From Lachnospiraceae bacterium (GTDB lineage: Bacteria; Bacillota; Clostridia; Lachnospirales; Lachnospiraceae): a stretch of DNA of 64,000 nucleotides. This document shows positions 50,536 to 59,917 of this stretch, one piece after another. A model generated the notes under the pieces. It was given only the letters and a program-made list of their open reading frames with translations, had not been told where the DNA came from and did no database searches. How positions within the stretch are numbered: the first letter of the stretch is position 1; each line of letters begins with the position of its first letter. Position numbers and translations under genes: made by a program. The DNA lies in assembly GCA_021203205.1 (NCBI GenBank), contig JAJQBQ010000013.1:1-64000 (forward strand). Reading direction: 5' to 3'.

Positions 50536-51432
50536 ATGAGAAAAAGAAGAAGTGCGGCGAGGACGGCCTGGAGCGCCATTTATCCGCCCATTCTGTACTA
50601 TGCGATCACGATTGTCGTGGAGATTATCATCCTGATCATGATGATGGTTTCCTATATTTCCGCCTACCAGCTTTCCTGGGAGGATTTTAACAACCAGGCG
50701 GTCATGCAGACGCTGCTGAACGATTTTTACGCGAACGCCATGATTATCACTCTGGTGGCAGCGTTTGTGTCCTGCTTCGTTTTTTTGCCGCTTTATTACG
50801 CGGATATCCGCCGGAGAAGAGCTGAGGGAAGGCCCCAGATCGGAACGACGGCCACGGTGCCGAAGTTGATCTGGATCCTGCCGCTGGGCGTGGCCACCTG
50901 TCTGGCGCTGAACCTGGTGTGCAGCCTGATCCCGGAAAGCCTGGCATCCTCCTACGAGGAGACAGCGGAACTGATGTATTCTTCGCGCACCGATATCATG
51001 GTGATGGCGACCGTCGTTTTCGCGCCGATCGTTGAGGAGACTGTGTTCCGCGGGCTTATGTTCCGAAGATTTCGCGAGATCATGAATTTCTGGCCGGCAG
51101 CGCTCATTTCCGCAGCACTGTTTGGGCTGTTCCACATGAATTTTGTCCAGTTTGTCTATGCAACCCTGATGGGACTGGTTCTCGCGTACGTATATGAGCG
51201 CTATCAGAGTCTGTGGGCATCCATCCTGATGCATGCGGCCGCCAACGCGTTTTCCTGCGTCCTGCAGTATATCGAAACGCCGGTTTCCGTCTACTATTCC
51301 TGGACACAGTATTTTATCGTGATGATCGGCTGCTTCGTCATCATGGCGATGATGCTTTTGGTGATTCGAAAGCAGGTGAAGCCGTTGGAAGAAAACAATG
51401 GTACCGAAGAACCGCAGGCAGCAGAATCGTAA
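50536..51432 (+). CDS. CPBP family intramembrane metalloprotease
   Basis: A 298-residue membrane protein with the three CPBP (Abi) motifs: APIVEETVFRGLMFRR near 167-182 (EExxxR), FGLFHMNF and the late LMHAAANAF. About seven membrane helices are visible, followed by an acidic tail EENNGTEEPQAAES. Relatives process CAAX-like or bacteriocin-related peptides or give self-immunity. No bacteriocin gene is near. GGAGG precedes ATG 50536; the frame is open from 50407. Confidence 0.9.
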   Translation: MRKRRSAARTAWSAIYPPILYYAITIVVEIIILIMMMVSYISAYQLSWEDFNNQAVMQTLLNDFYANAMIITLVAAFVSCFVFLPLYYADIRRRRAEGRPQIGTTATVPKLIWILPLGVATCLALNLVCSLIPESLASSYEETAELMYSSRTDIMVMATVVFAPIVEETVFRGLMFRRFREIMNFWPAALISAALFGLFHMNFVQFVYATLMGLVLAYVYERYQSLWASILMHAAANAFSCVLQYIETPVSVYYSWTQYFIVMIGCFVIMAMMLLVIRKQVKPLEENNGTEEPQAAES

Positions 51433-51490
51433 CGGTTCTGTATGTCGGGGTTTCTGTCAAATACAGGAATTCGGATGCGGGTATCCAATC

Positions 51491-51730
51491 CGTGAAGTGA
51501 ACGCCTTTTGTCTTTGGTGTCATTGTATGATTAATATGACACAAGGGACAAAAGTTTATGAATCGAATGTTTACATTCGAATTCATGAACTTGTGGATCG
51601 CTAAACACGAGGAAGAAGCCATTTTTCGAGGAAAAATCGGTGAATTCCGAGTGTTTATAGGATTTCGGAAGTTGTAGTGAACGCTTCGCGTTGACTCCGG
51701 AGAAATCCGTGTGTCATGACCTTTTGTCGC
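51491..51730. repeat. composite palindromic repeat region
   Basis: ATGACACAAGGGACAAAAG at 51536 and TGTGTCATGACCTTTTGTC at 51711 are inverted ends. Between them are a TGAATCGAATGT tt ACATTCGAATTCA hairpin and GTGAACGCTTCGCGTTGACT at 51677. GAAGTGAACGCCTTTTG at 51495 is a partial copy. Confidence 0.75.
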
Positions 51731-51771
51731 TCGAATCATAAATATATAAGATTGGAAGATTAGGTTTAAAA

Positions 51772-52800
51772 ATGAAGTTATTAACAATTACTGTTCCATG
51801 CTATAATTCACAGGACTACATGATGCGCTGCATCGACAGTCTTCTGCCCGGCGGCGATGAGGTGGAGATCCTGATCGTCAATGACGGCTCCACGGACCGG
51901 ACACATGACATTGCAAAGGAATATGAGCGCAATTTTCCGGAGATCGTGCGCGTGATCGACCAGGAAAACAAAGGGCACGGCGGTGCGGTCAACACCGGCA
52001 TCGCCAACGCCACGGGCCTGTATTTTAAAGTTGTCGACAGCGATGACCGGCTGGAACCGAACGCTTACCGAAAAGTGTTGCGCACGCTACGGCGTTTTGC
52101 GGATATGGATGAGCCGGTAGATATGCTGCTGTCCAATTATGTCTATGATAAGGAGGGAAAAGCGCGGAAAAAAGCCATGACCTACCGCGGTTCGCTGGAG
52201 GAAGACCGTATTCTGACCTGGGAAAATCGCATTCATTTTCGACTCTCCCAGTATGTTCTCATGCATTCGGTCATTTACCGCAGAGAAGTGCTCCTGCAGA
52301 GCGGTCTGAAGCTCCCGGAGCACACGTTTTATGTGGACAATATCTATGTCATCCAGCCGATGCCTTACGTAAAAACCCTCTATTATCTGAATGTGAATCT
52401 TTATCTCTACTATATCGGGCGCGAGGGACAGTCCGTAAACGAACAGACCATGATCCGCCGCATTGATCAGCAGCTGAGAGTTTGCCGAAATATTTTGTCC
52501 ATTCAGGCGAAGGATCAGAAGGCCGGGCTTCTGGACAATAAAAATCTTGACGGCTATGTCTTCCAGTATGTCGATATGATGATGTGCATCAGCTCCATCA
52601 TGCTGATTCTCGACGGAAGCGAGGAGGCTTTACGAAAAAAGCGGGCTCTGTGGGCTTACGCGAAGCGCGTAAATCCTGTGTATTATCGAAGGCTTCGCAC
52701 CAGCCTTTTCGGGATCGGCATGAACCTGCCGGGGAAGGTCGGAAGGCGGGTGTCCATCGCGGGATACCGGATCGCCCAGAGTGTATTTGGGTTTAATTAA
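51772..52800 (+). CDS. family 2 glycosyltransferase
   Basis: A 342-residue GT-A fold enzyme: ITVPCYNSQDYMMRCIDSLL at the start, the nucleotide-sugar site VEILIVNDGSTDRT near 30-43, NKGHGGAVNTGIANATG and the metal-binding VVDSDDRLEP (DxD type) near 88-97. No membrane helix is seen. It would transfer a sugar from a nucleotide donor to a surface polymer or lipid, but donor and acceptor are unknown. The ribosome binding site is poor. There are no polysaccharide genes next to it, so it is an orphan. Confidence 0.88.
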   Translation: MKLLTITVPCYNSQDYMMRCIDSLLPGGDEVEILIVNDGSTDRTHDIAKEYERNFPEIVRVIDQENKGHGGAVNTGIANATGLYFKVVDSDDRLEPNAYRKVLRTLRRFADMDEPVDMLLSNYVYDKEGKARKKAMTYRGSLEEDRILTWENRIHFRLSQYVLMHSVIYRREVLLQSGLKLPEHTFYVDNIYVIQPMPYVKTLYYLNVNLYLYYIGREGQSVNEQTMIRRIDQQLRVCRNILSIQAKDQKAGLLDNKNLDGYVFQYVDMMMCISSIMLILDGSEEALRKKRALWAYAKRVNPVYYRRLRTSLFGIGMNLPGKVGRRVSIAGYRIAQSVFGFN

Positions 52801-52887
52801 AAATTGTAACACTCATGCAGGAAATGAATATTCGTTCGCCAATCACCTGACAAAGTAAGGATGACAAAAGTAAGGAGCAAAAAATGC

Positions 52888-52916
52888 TTGACATAAGTTT
52901 CGTAAGGTGGTATCAT
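52888..52916 (+). promoter_or_regulatory. strong promoter in gene-free gap
   Basis: TTGACA (52888-52893), 17 bases, TATCAT (52911-52916). It drives no obvious normal gene for 435 bases. Confidence 0.7.
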
Positions 52917-52967
52917 GCCGAACGTTGCAGTTGGCATTTTATGGATAGAAATATATGAGGTGAAGAA

Positions 52968-53006
52968 ATGACCATGATCATCGCATCGAGATTTACAAAC
53001 CGCTAA
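52968..53006 (+). CDS. possible 12-residue peptide MTMIIASRFTNR
   Basis: ATG 52968 follows GAGGTGAAG and the frame stops at 53006. Just after it is the stem AATTCTGA taa TCAGAATT with TGTTT. Promoter, binding site, tiny frame and hairpin together look like a short transcript of about 110 bases. No homology is known to me. Confidence 0.3.
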   Translation: MTMIIASRFTNR

Positions 53007-53249
53007 GAATTCTGATAATCAGAATTTGTTTCGTACTCTGTCTTTGGCAGGGTGTGTTTGTCTGTGCCGATTTTGATGATCTTCTCACTTATATTGTGAA
53101 TCTGAGTCGATTTCTTCCATATAGAAAAGCAATTCTATGTTGTGATTACGTTTGGCTGTGATCGTAACTGTAACTGCTTCTGCCTTCTGTTGGCAATAAA
53201 AATTGTAGGAAGTTATTCATTCACTATAGTGTTTTACATGAGTTTGAGA

Positions 53250-53280
53250 AGTCCATTCCGGCATGGGGTGGGCTTTTTTG
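53250..53280 (+). terminator. terminator-like hairpin before cinA
   Basis: GTCCATTCC pairs with GGGGTGGGC (several wobbles), followed by TTTTTTG. It may end the transcript begun at 52888. Confidence 0.5.
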
Positions 53281-53351
53281 TTTGTTTACAGACCGCCTTT
53301 GCATTCGTATAGCAAGACAAAAACTTAAATCAGGAAAGGAGATATTTAAAA

Positions 53352-53864
53352 ATGAGTGATTGTGTAGAAAAAACAGCAGGTGACAAATGGACGGACGAAA
53401 CTTTGGAAGAGAAGCTTGTCGCGCGCTTAAAAGAGCTAGACGAGACCATCTGTTTCGCGGAGTCCTGCACCGGAGGCATGTGCTCCGCAAGACTTGTGAA
53501 TGTGCCGGACGCTTCGAAGGTGATGGCGCTGGGGCTGGTCACATATGCGGAGGAGATGAAGGTTCGGTATCTCGGCGTTTCGGAAGAGACGCTCGCAAAA
53601 TACAGTGTCGTGAGCTCCGAGGTTGCCGGGGAAATGGCGCTGGGCGCGGTTCGGGCTTCCGGTGCAGATGTCGGTGTAGGCATTACAGGACTTGCCGGGC
53701 CCGGGGACTGGAACGGCATTCCGGCCGGAACCGTATGCTTTGGGTTTTCGTATCACGGAGAAATGAGATCGGAACGGCTGCATTTTGACGGTGACAGAAA
53801 CGCCGTGCGGGATGCGGCATGCGAGCATGTGTTTCGGGTACTGACGGAAGAAATTCTTGTCTGA
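53352..53864 (+). CDS. CinA C-terminal domain protein (nicotinamide-nucleotide amidase)
   Basis: A 170-residue stand-alone CinA C-terminal domain, the PncC amidase that deamidates NMN in pyridine nucleotide recycling. Visible motifs are CFAESCTGGMCSARLVNVP near 35-53, VTYAEEMKVRYLGVS and the glycine-rich GITGLAGPGDWNGIPAGTVC. The N-terminal CinA domain is absent, as in E. coli YgaD/PncC. AAAGGAG precedes the ATG. Confidence 0.92.
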   Translation: MSDCVEKTAGDKWTDETLEEKLVARLKELDETICFAESCTGGMCSARLVNVPDASKVMALGLVTYAEEMKVRYLGVSEETLAKYSVVSSEVAGEMALGAVRASGADVGVGITGLAGPGDWNGIPAGTVCFGFSYHGEMRSERLHFDGDRNAVRDAACEHVFRVLTEEILV

Positions 53865-54043
53865 CACGGGGACGATTCATGTATTTTTATATAATATGTC
53901 ACCAGGATTATGGGAGCTGAAGAAATGCTGCATATTTTCTCCGGCAGCAATCCGGATGTCTGGTGTCACCGGATATTGGGTGTGGTGTATGGAACGGTGC
54001 ATGAATCAGCATATATGTAAATGAAAGTTTTGGGTTTAATTAA

Positions 54044-56359
54044 ATGACAGAACAACCGGTTTATTTAAAAGAAATATTAAAAGATTACGGCATGGAAAAT
54101 ATTCTCTTCCTGGCGGTGGCCGACATCGCGGAAGATGACACTTATGCCGATACCTGGGTGGCGCTGACGGATGACCGTGTTCTCATCGCCGCCTGTAAAA
54201 AACAGCGGGGCGAGTCCCGCATGGGCGGCTATGACAGTAATTTCCGCGAAAGGCGTGCCCAAAAGGTTGAGCGGCGCGATGTGGCAGTGCGCGTTCTTGA
54301 GAATGACAAAACAGAGGCTTTGAAAGTGGAGCGCGAGATCAGCGGCGGCATACTGTACGCCGTGACCGGGCGAGGGGATGAGCGGGTTTTAAGGTTTTCC
54401 GGCACGAAGCTGGATGATTTTATGCGTCTTTGCACCGTATATGAAAAGGTGAAAAAGGGCGAGGAGGTCACGGAGGAAGACCGACGGGGGAAGGAACGCC
54501 CCTGCTGTCCGAAGTGCGGAACCCTCTACCCGGATCCGGAGCGGAAAATCTGCCCGCGCTGTATGGATAAGCGCTCCCTGACCTTCCGTCTGATGGGCTA
54601 CATGACGAAATACCGGGGCATGCTCGCGGTGATGCTCGTCTGTTATGCGCTGACCGCGCTGCTGAATCTCATCTGGCCTTACCTGAACGGCACGATCCTC
54701 TATGACCGTGTTCTGGCGGAGGATGACGCATGGCTCTCCGGCTTCGGTATTCCGGGCGGGGAGTACGTGCTGGCGCTGGGGCTCCTTGTGGTAATCATGT
54801 TTCTGACAAAGCTGACGATCCAGGGCGTGGGCGCCCTGCAGGCGGTCATGATGGCCCGGATGGCGCCGGATATCATGGCACGCCTGAAACGCCAGGTTTT
54901 TGACGCCATGGGAAAACTTCCAATCAGTTTTTTTTCGAGTCGCCAGACCGGCGGGCTGATCACCAGAGTCGCGGACGATGCGGATGAACTGACGGATTTC
55001 TTTATCGAGGGTATCCCTTATTTTATCACAAATGTCGGAACGATTTTGGCAACCATAGTCGTGATGTTTCTGCTGAACCCTGTTCTCGCGGTGGCGTCCG
55101 TCTGCCTGCTGCCGGTGCTGCTAGGCTTAAGCCTTTTTATGCTGCCGAAGCTGTGGCACATTTTCGGAAAACGTCACCGGGCGAGGCGCAGCATGAACGG
55201 GCAGATCAATGAAAATTTTAAAGGTTCCCGCGTAGTGAAGGCGTTCGGCCGGGAAGAGCAGGAGACGGAGCGCTTCCGCGGAAGAAACGCGCGGGTGCGG
55301 GAGGCTGAGGTTCAGGCGGCAGCCTATGACAACAAGTTTTTTATCCTTTACGACGGCGTAGAGAACGCCATGAATTTTCTTGTGTGGGTGGTCGGCGCGT
55401 TTCTGATTCTGGGGCGCAGCGGACTGGAGCTGGGCGAACTGATCACCTTTACGGGCTACGTCTCTCAGCTCAAGGGACCGCTGGAATTTCTCTCGCGCTT
55501 CTTCCGCTGGTATACGGATGCCATGAATTCGGCGGAGCGCATGTTCGAGATCATCGATGCCGTGCCGGAACTCCGGGAGAAGGAGCATCCGGTTGTGCTG
55601 GACGAGGTGCGCGGCGAGATTGAGCTGAGAAACGTGACCTTTGGATACGAGCCTCACAAGCCGGTGTTAAAGCAGGTCAGCTTTCACGTAAATCCCGGAG
55701 AAATGATCGGTATCGTCGGGCGCTCCGGCGCCGGTAAGACGACGCTGGTGAACCTGATCTCCCGCCTGTATGATGTGGAAGAGGGCGCTGTTTATTTTGA
55801 CGGGGTCGATGTGCGGGATTTAAGTTTCCGCCAGCTTCGCACCAGCATCGCCATGGTATCGCAGGAGACATACATATTTATGGGAACAGTTGCGGAAAAC
55901 ATTGCCTACGCCAGGCCGGACGCCTCGCGGGAGGAAATTGTCAGCGCGGCGATCCGCGCCTCCGCCCACGATTTTATCTGCAAAATGCCGGAAGGCTATG
56001 ATACGGTGCTCGGCGCTTCCGGGCGGGAGCTCTCGGGCGGCGAAAAACAGCGTATTTCTATTGCCCGGGCGATTCTGGCAAACCCGAAGGTGCTGATTCT
56101 GGATGAGGCCACATCGGCGGTGGACACGCAGACCGAGCTGGATATCCAGAAATCGCTGGATCAGCTGGTGAAAAACCGCACGACCATCTCCATCGCCCAC
56201 AGGCTCTCCACGCTGCGGAGCGCGGATTATCTGGTGGTGATCGATGACGGCCGGGTGGCCGAGGCGGGCACCCATGAGGAACTGATCGCGAAGAAGGGAG
56301 TTTTTTACCGGCTCATGGAATTGCAGACGAAGGCGCTTGCTATGAGGGGGCTGCAGTAA
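54044..56359 (+). CDS. ABC exporter with N-terminal sensor-like domain and zinc ribbon
   Basis: A 771-residue half-transporter. Residues 1-150 form a beta-rich cytosolic domain (ADTWVALTDDRVLIAACKK, RVLRFSGTKLDDFMRL) that looks PH-like. A zinc ribbon follows with two CxxC pairs (CCPKCGTLYP, ICPRCMDK) near 153-175. Six membrane helices cover about 185-470. The ATPase has GIVGRSGAGKTTLVNL, LSGGEKQRISIARA and VLILDEATSAVDTQ. It is not a plain MsbA-type exporter. The gene lies upstream of a DUF1854 gene and a second exporter of the same build. The substrate is unknown. The start has a weak binding site. Confidence 0.88.
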   Translation: MTEQPVYLKEILKDYGMENILFLAVADIAEDDTYADTWVALTDDRVLIAACKKQRGESRMGGYDSNFRERRAQKVERRDVAVRVLENDKTEALKVEREISGGILYAVTGRGDERVLRFSGTKLDDFMRLCTVYEKVKKGEEVTEEDRRGKERPCCPKCGTLYPDPERKICPRCMDKRSLTFRLMGYMTKYRGMLAVMLVCYALTALLNLIWPYLNGTILYDRVLAEDDAWLSGFGIPGGEYVLALGLLVVIMFLTKLTIQGVGALQAVMMARMAPDIMARLKRQVFDAMGKLPISFFSSRQTGGLITRVADDADELTDFFIEGIPYFITNVGTILATIVVMFLLNPVLAVASVCLLPVLLGLSLFMLPKLWHIFGKRHRARRSMNGQINENFKGSRVVKAFGREEQETERFRGRNARVREAEVQAAAYDNKFFILYDGVENAMNFLVWVVGAFLILGRSGLELGELITFTGYVSQLKGPLEFLSRFFRWYTDAMNSAERMFEIIDAVPELREKEHPVVLDEVRGEIELRNVTFGYEPHKPVLKQVSFHVNPGEMIGIVGRSGAGKTTLVNLISRLYDVEEGAVYFDGVDVRDLSFRQLRTSIAMVSQETYIFMGTVAENIAYARPDASREEIVSAAIRASAHDFICKMPEGYDTVLGASGRELSGGEKQRISIARAILANPKVLILDEATSAVDTQTELDIQKSLDQLVKNRTTISIAHRLSTLRSADYLVVIDDGRVAEAGTHEELIAKKGVFYRLMELQTKALAMRGLQ

Positions 56360-56375
56360 TTTCCGGCGCAATGAC

Positions 56376-56505
56376 TGCGAGTAAACATATGCCTGGGAGT
56401 GTTTTACTCGCATGCCAGCGTTGCTCAATAAAATTCGCCTGCTCAAGTGGAACTCTCACTGTGCTGAAATTTTATTGGCCAGTGACAGTGTGCTCGAGGT
56501 TACGA
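56376..56505. repeat. palindromes between ABC exporter and DUF1854 genes
   Basis: TGCGAGTAAA (56376) pairs with TTTTACTCGCA (56402-56412). CAATAAAATT pairs with AATTTTATTG (ending about 56481). They may be repeats or partial terminators inside the module. Confidence 0.6.
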
Positions 56506-56582
56506 TAAACCACAGTATTGTATAGAAAAAGTGGAGTATGCTTTTTCCCGGGCAGAAGAAGCAGGTTAGGAGGCTTAAGTAT

Positions 56583-57155
56583 ATGATACAGGAAGAAGGA
56601 AGTAATTTACTGGATTTGCAGGAATTTGATGAGGAGGCTTTTCGGGCGGAGTCGGAGGAGCTCCTTGAGACGCGGTATCTGACGAAGGAAAATGCCGTGT
56701 TTTCGCGGACGGCAGGCGGGTTCGCGGCGCTTGCGTTTGACGGGCGCAGGTGGGAGCGGGTGTATGTGTACCGCATGTTTCCGCTGTCGGATCCGGAGCG
56801 GTTTCTCTCCATCCGCGAGGCGGATGAAAAGGCGAAGGAGATCGGCATCGTTGAGAATCTCGCCGATTTTCCGAAGGAACAGGCGGATATCCTGCACGAA
56901 CAGCTGAATCTGCGGTATTTTACGCCGGTGATCGAAAAGATTCTGGACGTGAAGGATGAGTACGGGCACGCGTATTTTCACGTGCAGACGAATTTCGGCG
57001 TATGCCGCTTCACGACACGCATGGGCGGCGATGCGGTGACGTCCCTCAGCGACCGGCGCGTGATGTTTACGGATCTGGACGGAAATCGGTATGAGATTCC
57101 GGATATCTATAAGCTCACGGCGGCTGAAAGAAAAAAATTGGATTTGTTTATATAA
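56583..57155 (+). CDS. DUF1854 family protein
   Basis: A 190-residue soluble protein matching DUF1854 from end to end: LTKENAVFSRTAGGFAAL, VYVYRMFPLSDPERFLSIRE, EIGIVENLADFPKEQAD, RYFTPVIEKILDVKDEYGHA and the closing DLDGNRYEIPDI. In some proteobacteria such proteins are named as cyanophycin metabolism-associated and sit beside ABC transporters. No cyanophycin synthetase or cyanophycinase is in this window. Here it lies between two ABC exporters, with the next start only 16 bases after its stop. GGAGG precedes ATG 56583. Confidence 0.9.
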   Translation: MIQEEGSNLLDLQEFDEEAFRAESEELLETRYLTKENAVFSRTAGGFAALAFDGRRWERVYVYRMFPLSDPERFLSIREADEKAKEIGIVENLADFPKEQADILHEQLNLRYFTPVIEKILDVKDEYGHAYFHVQTNFGVCRFTTRMGGDAVTSLSDRRVMFTDLDGNRYEIPDIYKLTAAERKKLDLFI

Positions 57156-57170
57156 TGAGGAAATTAGAAA

Positions 57171-59618
57171 ATGAAATTATTATATGATTTGCCGCCTCAG
57201 CAGAAGTCGCTGCTAAACCTTGCGCCGGGCGAGGCGGTCGAGTATGCGGTGCCTCTGGATCTGACGTACGACAGCGAAGCACACTTGACCGGCGGAACTT
57301 ATGCCGGGAAGGGTGATTCGTGGATCGTGGTGTCGGAACAGCGGCTCTGGATTCTGGAAAAGTGTGAAGTAAAGAAGGAAATCCTTCTATCTGACTGCGC
57401 CGAGATCCGATGTGAACCGCAGATTTACAGCGGGATTCTGACGGTAACTTACAGACAGAAGAATGAAAGAGCGCATGCGGCAGAAATCGAGCCAAACAGT
57501 CCGGGATGGCCTGAAAGCGAAACGGTCGAACCGGATTTTACAGCGGATCCTAGTTCGAAAGCAGCCGGGCCGGAAAGCGTTTCAGGAAGTTCGACAGAGC
57601 GTAATTCTGAGAGCAAACCTGGAGAAAAAGCGGAAACCGATCCGGCAGAAAATAAAAAGGAGTGCCTTGCCCGCTTCTCCATGCGCGAGATGGTTCGCGT
57701 CTCTTATGTGGCGCGCGGCGCAAATCTCTACGCGCAGGGCGAACACGGGAAGGTTGTCAGTCAGGAGAACGAGACTTACTGTGAAAAGTGCGGGCGGGCG
57801 CTTCCGGGCACCAGCGTCTGCCCCTACTGCAGCGGGAAGACCGTGATGTTTCGAAAGTTCTGGAATCTCTGTGATGGTTACCAGTTTAAGCTGATGCTCA
57901 TCTCATGCCTGACGGTGATCGTGTCTGTCATCAATGTTCTCATGCCGGTGGTGCAGCAACGTTTTATCGACCGCGCCCTCACCGACGGCAGCGGAACGCT
58001 GACGGACGTGCTGATTTTTGCCGGGACTCTTTTTGGCATGCTGGCTCTGGCGATCCTGGTGGAATCGCTGCGCTACTGGTTCTGCGTGACGATGGGTGCG
58101 GACCTGAGCATGACTCTGCGGCAGAAGCTGTATTACAAAATTCAGACGCTTTCGCTCTCGTTTATCAACGTGCGAAAGCCGGGAGAGCTGATGAATCGGG
58201 TGACCGGCGATACGACCCAGATCCGGCAGTTCATGATCGATGTGTTCGGCGATATGGTGGGCACACTGGCCACGATGGCAGCTTCGCTGGTGATGATGTT
58301 TGTGCTGGACGTGAAGATGACGCTGCTCTCACTGGCCATGGTGCTGGCAGTGGTTCTGATCACCCGGATTTTCTGGCATCACATTCACTCTATTTTTCAC
58401 CGCCAGTGGCTGAAGAACGATACCATGCGCAACGGACTCTCGGACATTATTTCCGGCATCCGCATTGTGAAAGCCTTTGGAAAAGAGAAGGAGGAGTCGG
58501 AGCGGTTCCGGAAGCTCGCGGATGATTTCGCAGCCGTCAATAAGAAAAACGAGACCTTCTGGGCCGTCTTTTTCCCGCTGCTCACATTTTTGCTCGGCTT
58601 TGGTACCTACATTGCGATTTATTTCGGAGGTATCTCCATTCTGCAGGGGGATATGACCACCGGGCAGCTGGTGCAGTTTATCACCTACACGGGCTATCTC
58701 TACGGCCCGCTTTCCTGGATGACGCACCTTCCCAGAGAGGTCATGCAGATGCTGACCAGCACCAACCGCATTTACGATGTGCTGGACCAGCCGTCTGCCA
58801 TCCGGGACAGTGAAAGGGCAAAAAATTTTCCGATTCAGGGCGATGTGGCCTTTCAAGATGTGACCTTCGGCTACCATTCCTATGAACCGGTGCTGAACCA
58901 TATTTCCTTCGAGGCGAAGCGGGGAGAGATGATCGGTCTGGTGGGGGCCTCCGGCACGGGAAAATCGACCGTCATCAATCTCCTGATGCGTCTCTATGAC
59001 GCAGATGACGGCAGCATTACCATCGACGGGACAGATATCCGCGACATTGCCGGCGACTGTCTTCACGGGCAGATCGGCGTGGTGCTGCAGGAGAATTTCC
59101 TGTTTTCCGGCAGCATCTTAAGTAACATTCGGTTTGCAAAGCCGGATGCCACCATGCAGGAGGTTATCCGCGCGGCGAAGGCAGCCAACGCCCATGATTT
59201 CATATGCAGGACACCGGACGGTTACGACACGTATGTCGGCGAGAGCGGTTACAGCCTGTCCGGCGGTGAGCGCCAGCGCATCGCCATCGCCAGGGCCATC
59301 CTGAATGATCCGAAACTGCTGATTCTGGATGAGGCGACGGCCTCACTGGACACGGAGAGCGAGTACATGATTCAGCAGGCCATGGAGCGGCTGACGGACG
59401 GACGCACGACCATCGCCATTGCCCACCGGCTCTCCACCCTCAGAAATGCCACCAGGCTTGTGGTACTGGACGATCACCGGGTGGCGGAATGTGGCACACA
59501 CGAAGAACTCATGGAAAAACAGGGGATCTATTATAAGCTTGTCATGGCACAGCTCGCTATGGCGGGAGGAGAAACGATTGATCCGCAGATATTTGACACA
59601 CAAAGCATGACGATGTAA
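57171..59618 (+). CDS. ABC exporter with N-terminal domain and zinc ribbon (second of module)
   Basis: An 815-residue half-transporter built like the one at 54044. The N-terminal beta-rich domain (SWIVVSEQRLWILEKCEVKK) is interrupted by a polar insert at about residues 100-163 (Ser/Glu/Pro-rich). A zinc ribbon follows (YCEKCGRALP, VCPYCSGK near 203-225). Six helices cover about 238-520. The ATPase has GLVGASGTGKSTVINL, LSGGERQRIAIARA and LLILDEATASLDTE. The two exporters probably form a heterodimer; both nucleotide sites look intact. The start overlaps no other gene and follows GAGG. Confidence 0.9.
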   Translation: MKLLYDLPPQQKSLLNLAPGEAVEYAVPLDLTYDSEAHLTGGTYAGKGDSWIVVSEQRLWILEKCEVKKEILLSDCAEIRCEPQIYSGILTVTYRQKNERAHAAEIEPNSPGWPESETVEPDFTADPSSKAAGPESVSGSSTERNSESKPGEKAETDPAENKKECLARFSMREMVRVSYVARGANLYAQGEHGKVVSQENETYCEKCGRALPGTSVCPYCSGKTVMFRKFWNLCDGYQFKLMLISCLTVIVSVINVLMPVVQQRFIDRALTDGSGTLTDVLIFAGTLFGMLALAILVESLRYWFCVTMGADLSMTLRQKLYYKIQTLSLSFINVRKPGELMNRVTGDTTQIRQFMIDVFGDMVGTLATMAASLVMMFVLDVKMTLLSLAMVLAVVLITRIFWHHIHSIFHRQWLKNDTMRNGLSDIISGIRIVKAFGKEKEESERFRKLADDFAAVNKKNETFWAVFFPLLTFLLGFGTYIAIYFGGISILQGDMTTGQLVQFITYTGYLYGPLSWMTHLPREVMQMLTSTNRIYDVLDQPSAIRDSERAKNFPIQGDVAFQDVTFGYHSYEPVLNHISFEAKRGEMIGLVGASGTGKSTVINLLMRLYDADDGSITIDGTDIRDIAGDCLHGQIGVVLQENFLFSGSILSNIRFAKPDATMQEVIRAAKAANAHDFICRTPDGYDTYVGESGYSLSGGERQRIAIARAILNDPKLLILDEATASLDTESEYMIQQAMERLTDGRTTIAIAHRLSTLRNATRLVVLDDHRVAECGTHEELMEKQGIYYKLVMAQLAMAGGETIDPQIFDTQSMTM

Positions 59619-59723
59619 CCGGTTTTGCCCCGTTTTGGCTCAAAACTTAAGCGGAATCCGGATGTTTTCAGAATTCTGTGGTATTCTGACTTTTGTCCCC
59701 AACCTCACTATATATAGTAGCAG

Positions 59724-59770
59724 AAAATCAGCACCGGATACCAAATGTTGTGTCTGATGCTGATTTTTAT
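59724..59770 (+). terminator. terminator of the ABC-DUF1854-ABC module
   Basis: AAAATCAGCA (59724-59733) pairs with TGCTGATTTT (59758-59767), then TTATTT. Confidence 0.75.
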
Positions 59771-59856
59771 TTACGGAAACAGCGCGAAATGTCGAGTATA
59801 ATTGTGAATTATTTGTAAAATTTAAGAAATTCGCGGAAATTTGTCGGAGTTTGCGG

Positions 59857-59885
59857 TTGACAAGGAAGGCCTCAGGCCGTATAAT
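59857..59885 (+). promoter_or_regulatory. consensus sigma-A promoter with palindromic spacer
   Basis: TTGACA (59857-59862), exactly 17 bases, TATAAT (59880-59885): a full consensus. The spacer contains the palindrome GGCCTCAGGCC, a possible operator. It faces the structured element and the cell-wall hydrolase gene. Confidence 0.85.
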
Positions 59886-59917
59886 CTGTAACGGTTCGTA
59901 ACAATTTTGTAATAAAA

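Noticed and set aside
50536..51432. Bacteriocin immunity or processing locus
   Set aside because: The CPBP protease is present, but there is no precursor peptide, modification enzyme or dedicated exporter next to it.
54044..59618. Multidrug exporter pair of the ordinary MsbA/LmrCD kind
   Set aside because: The N-terminal domains, zinc ribbons and embedded DUF1854 gene do not fit that simple label.
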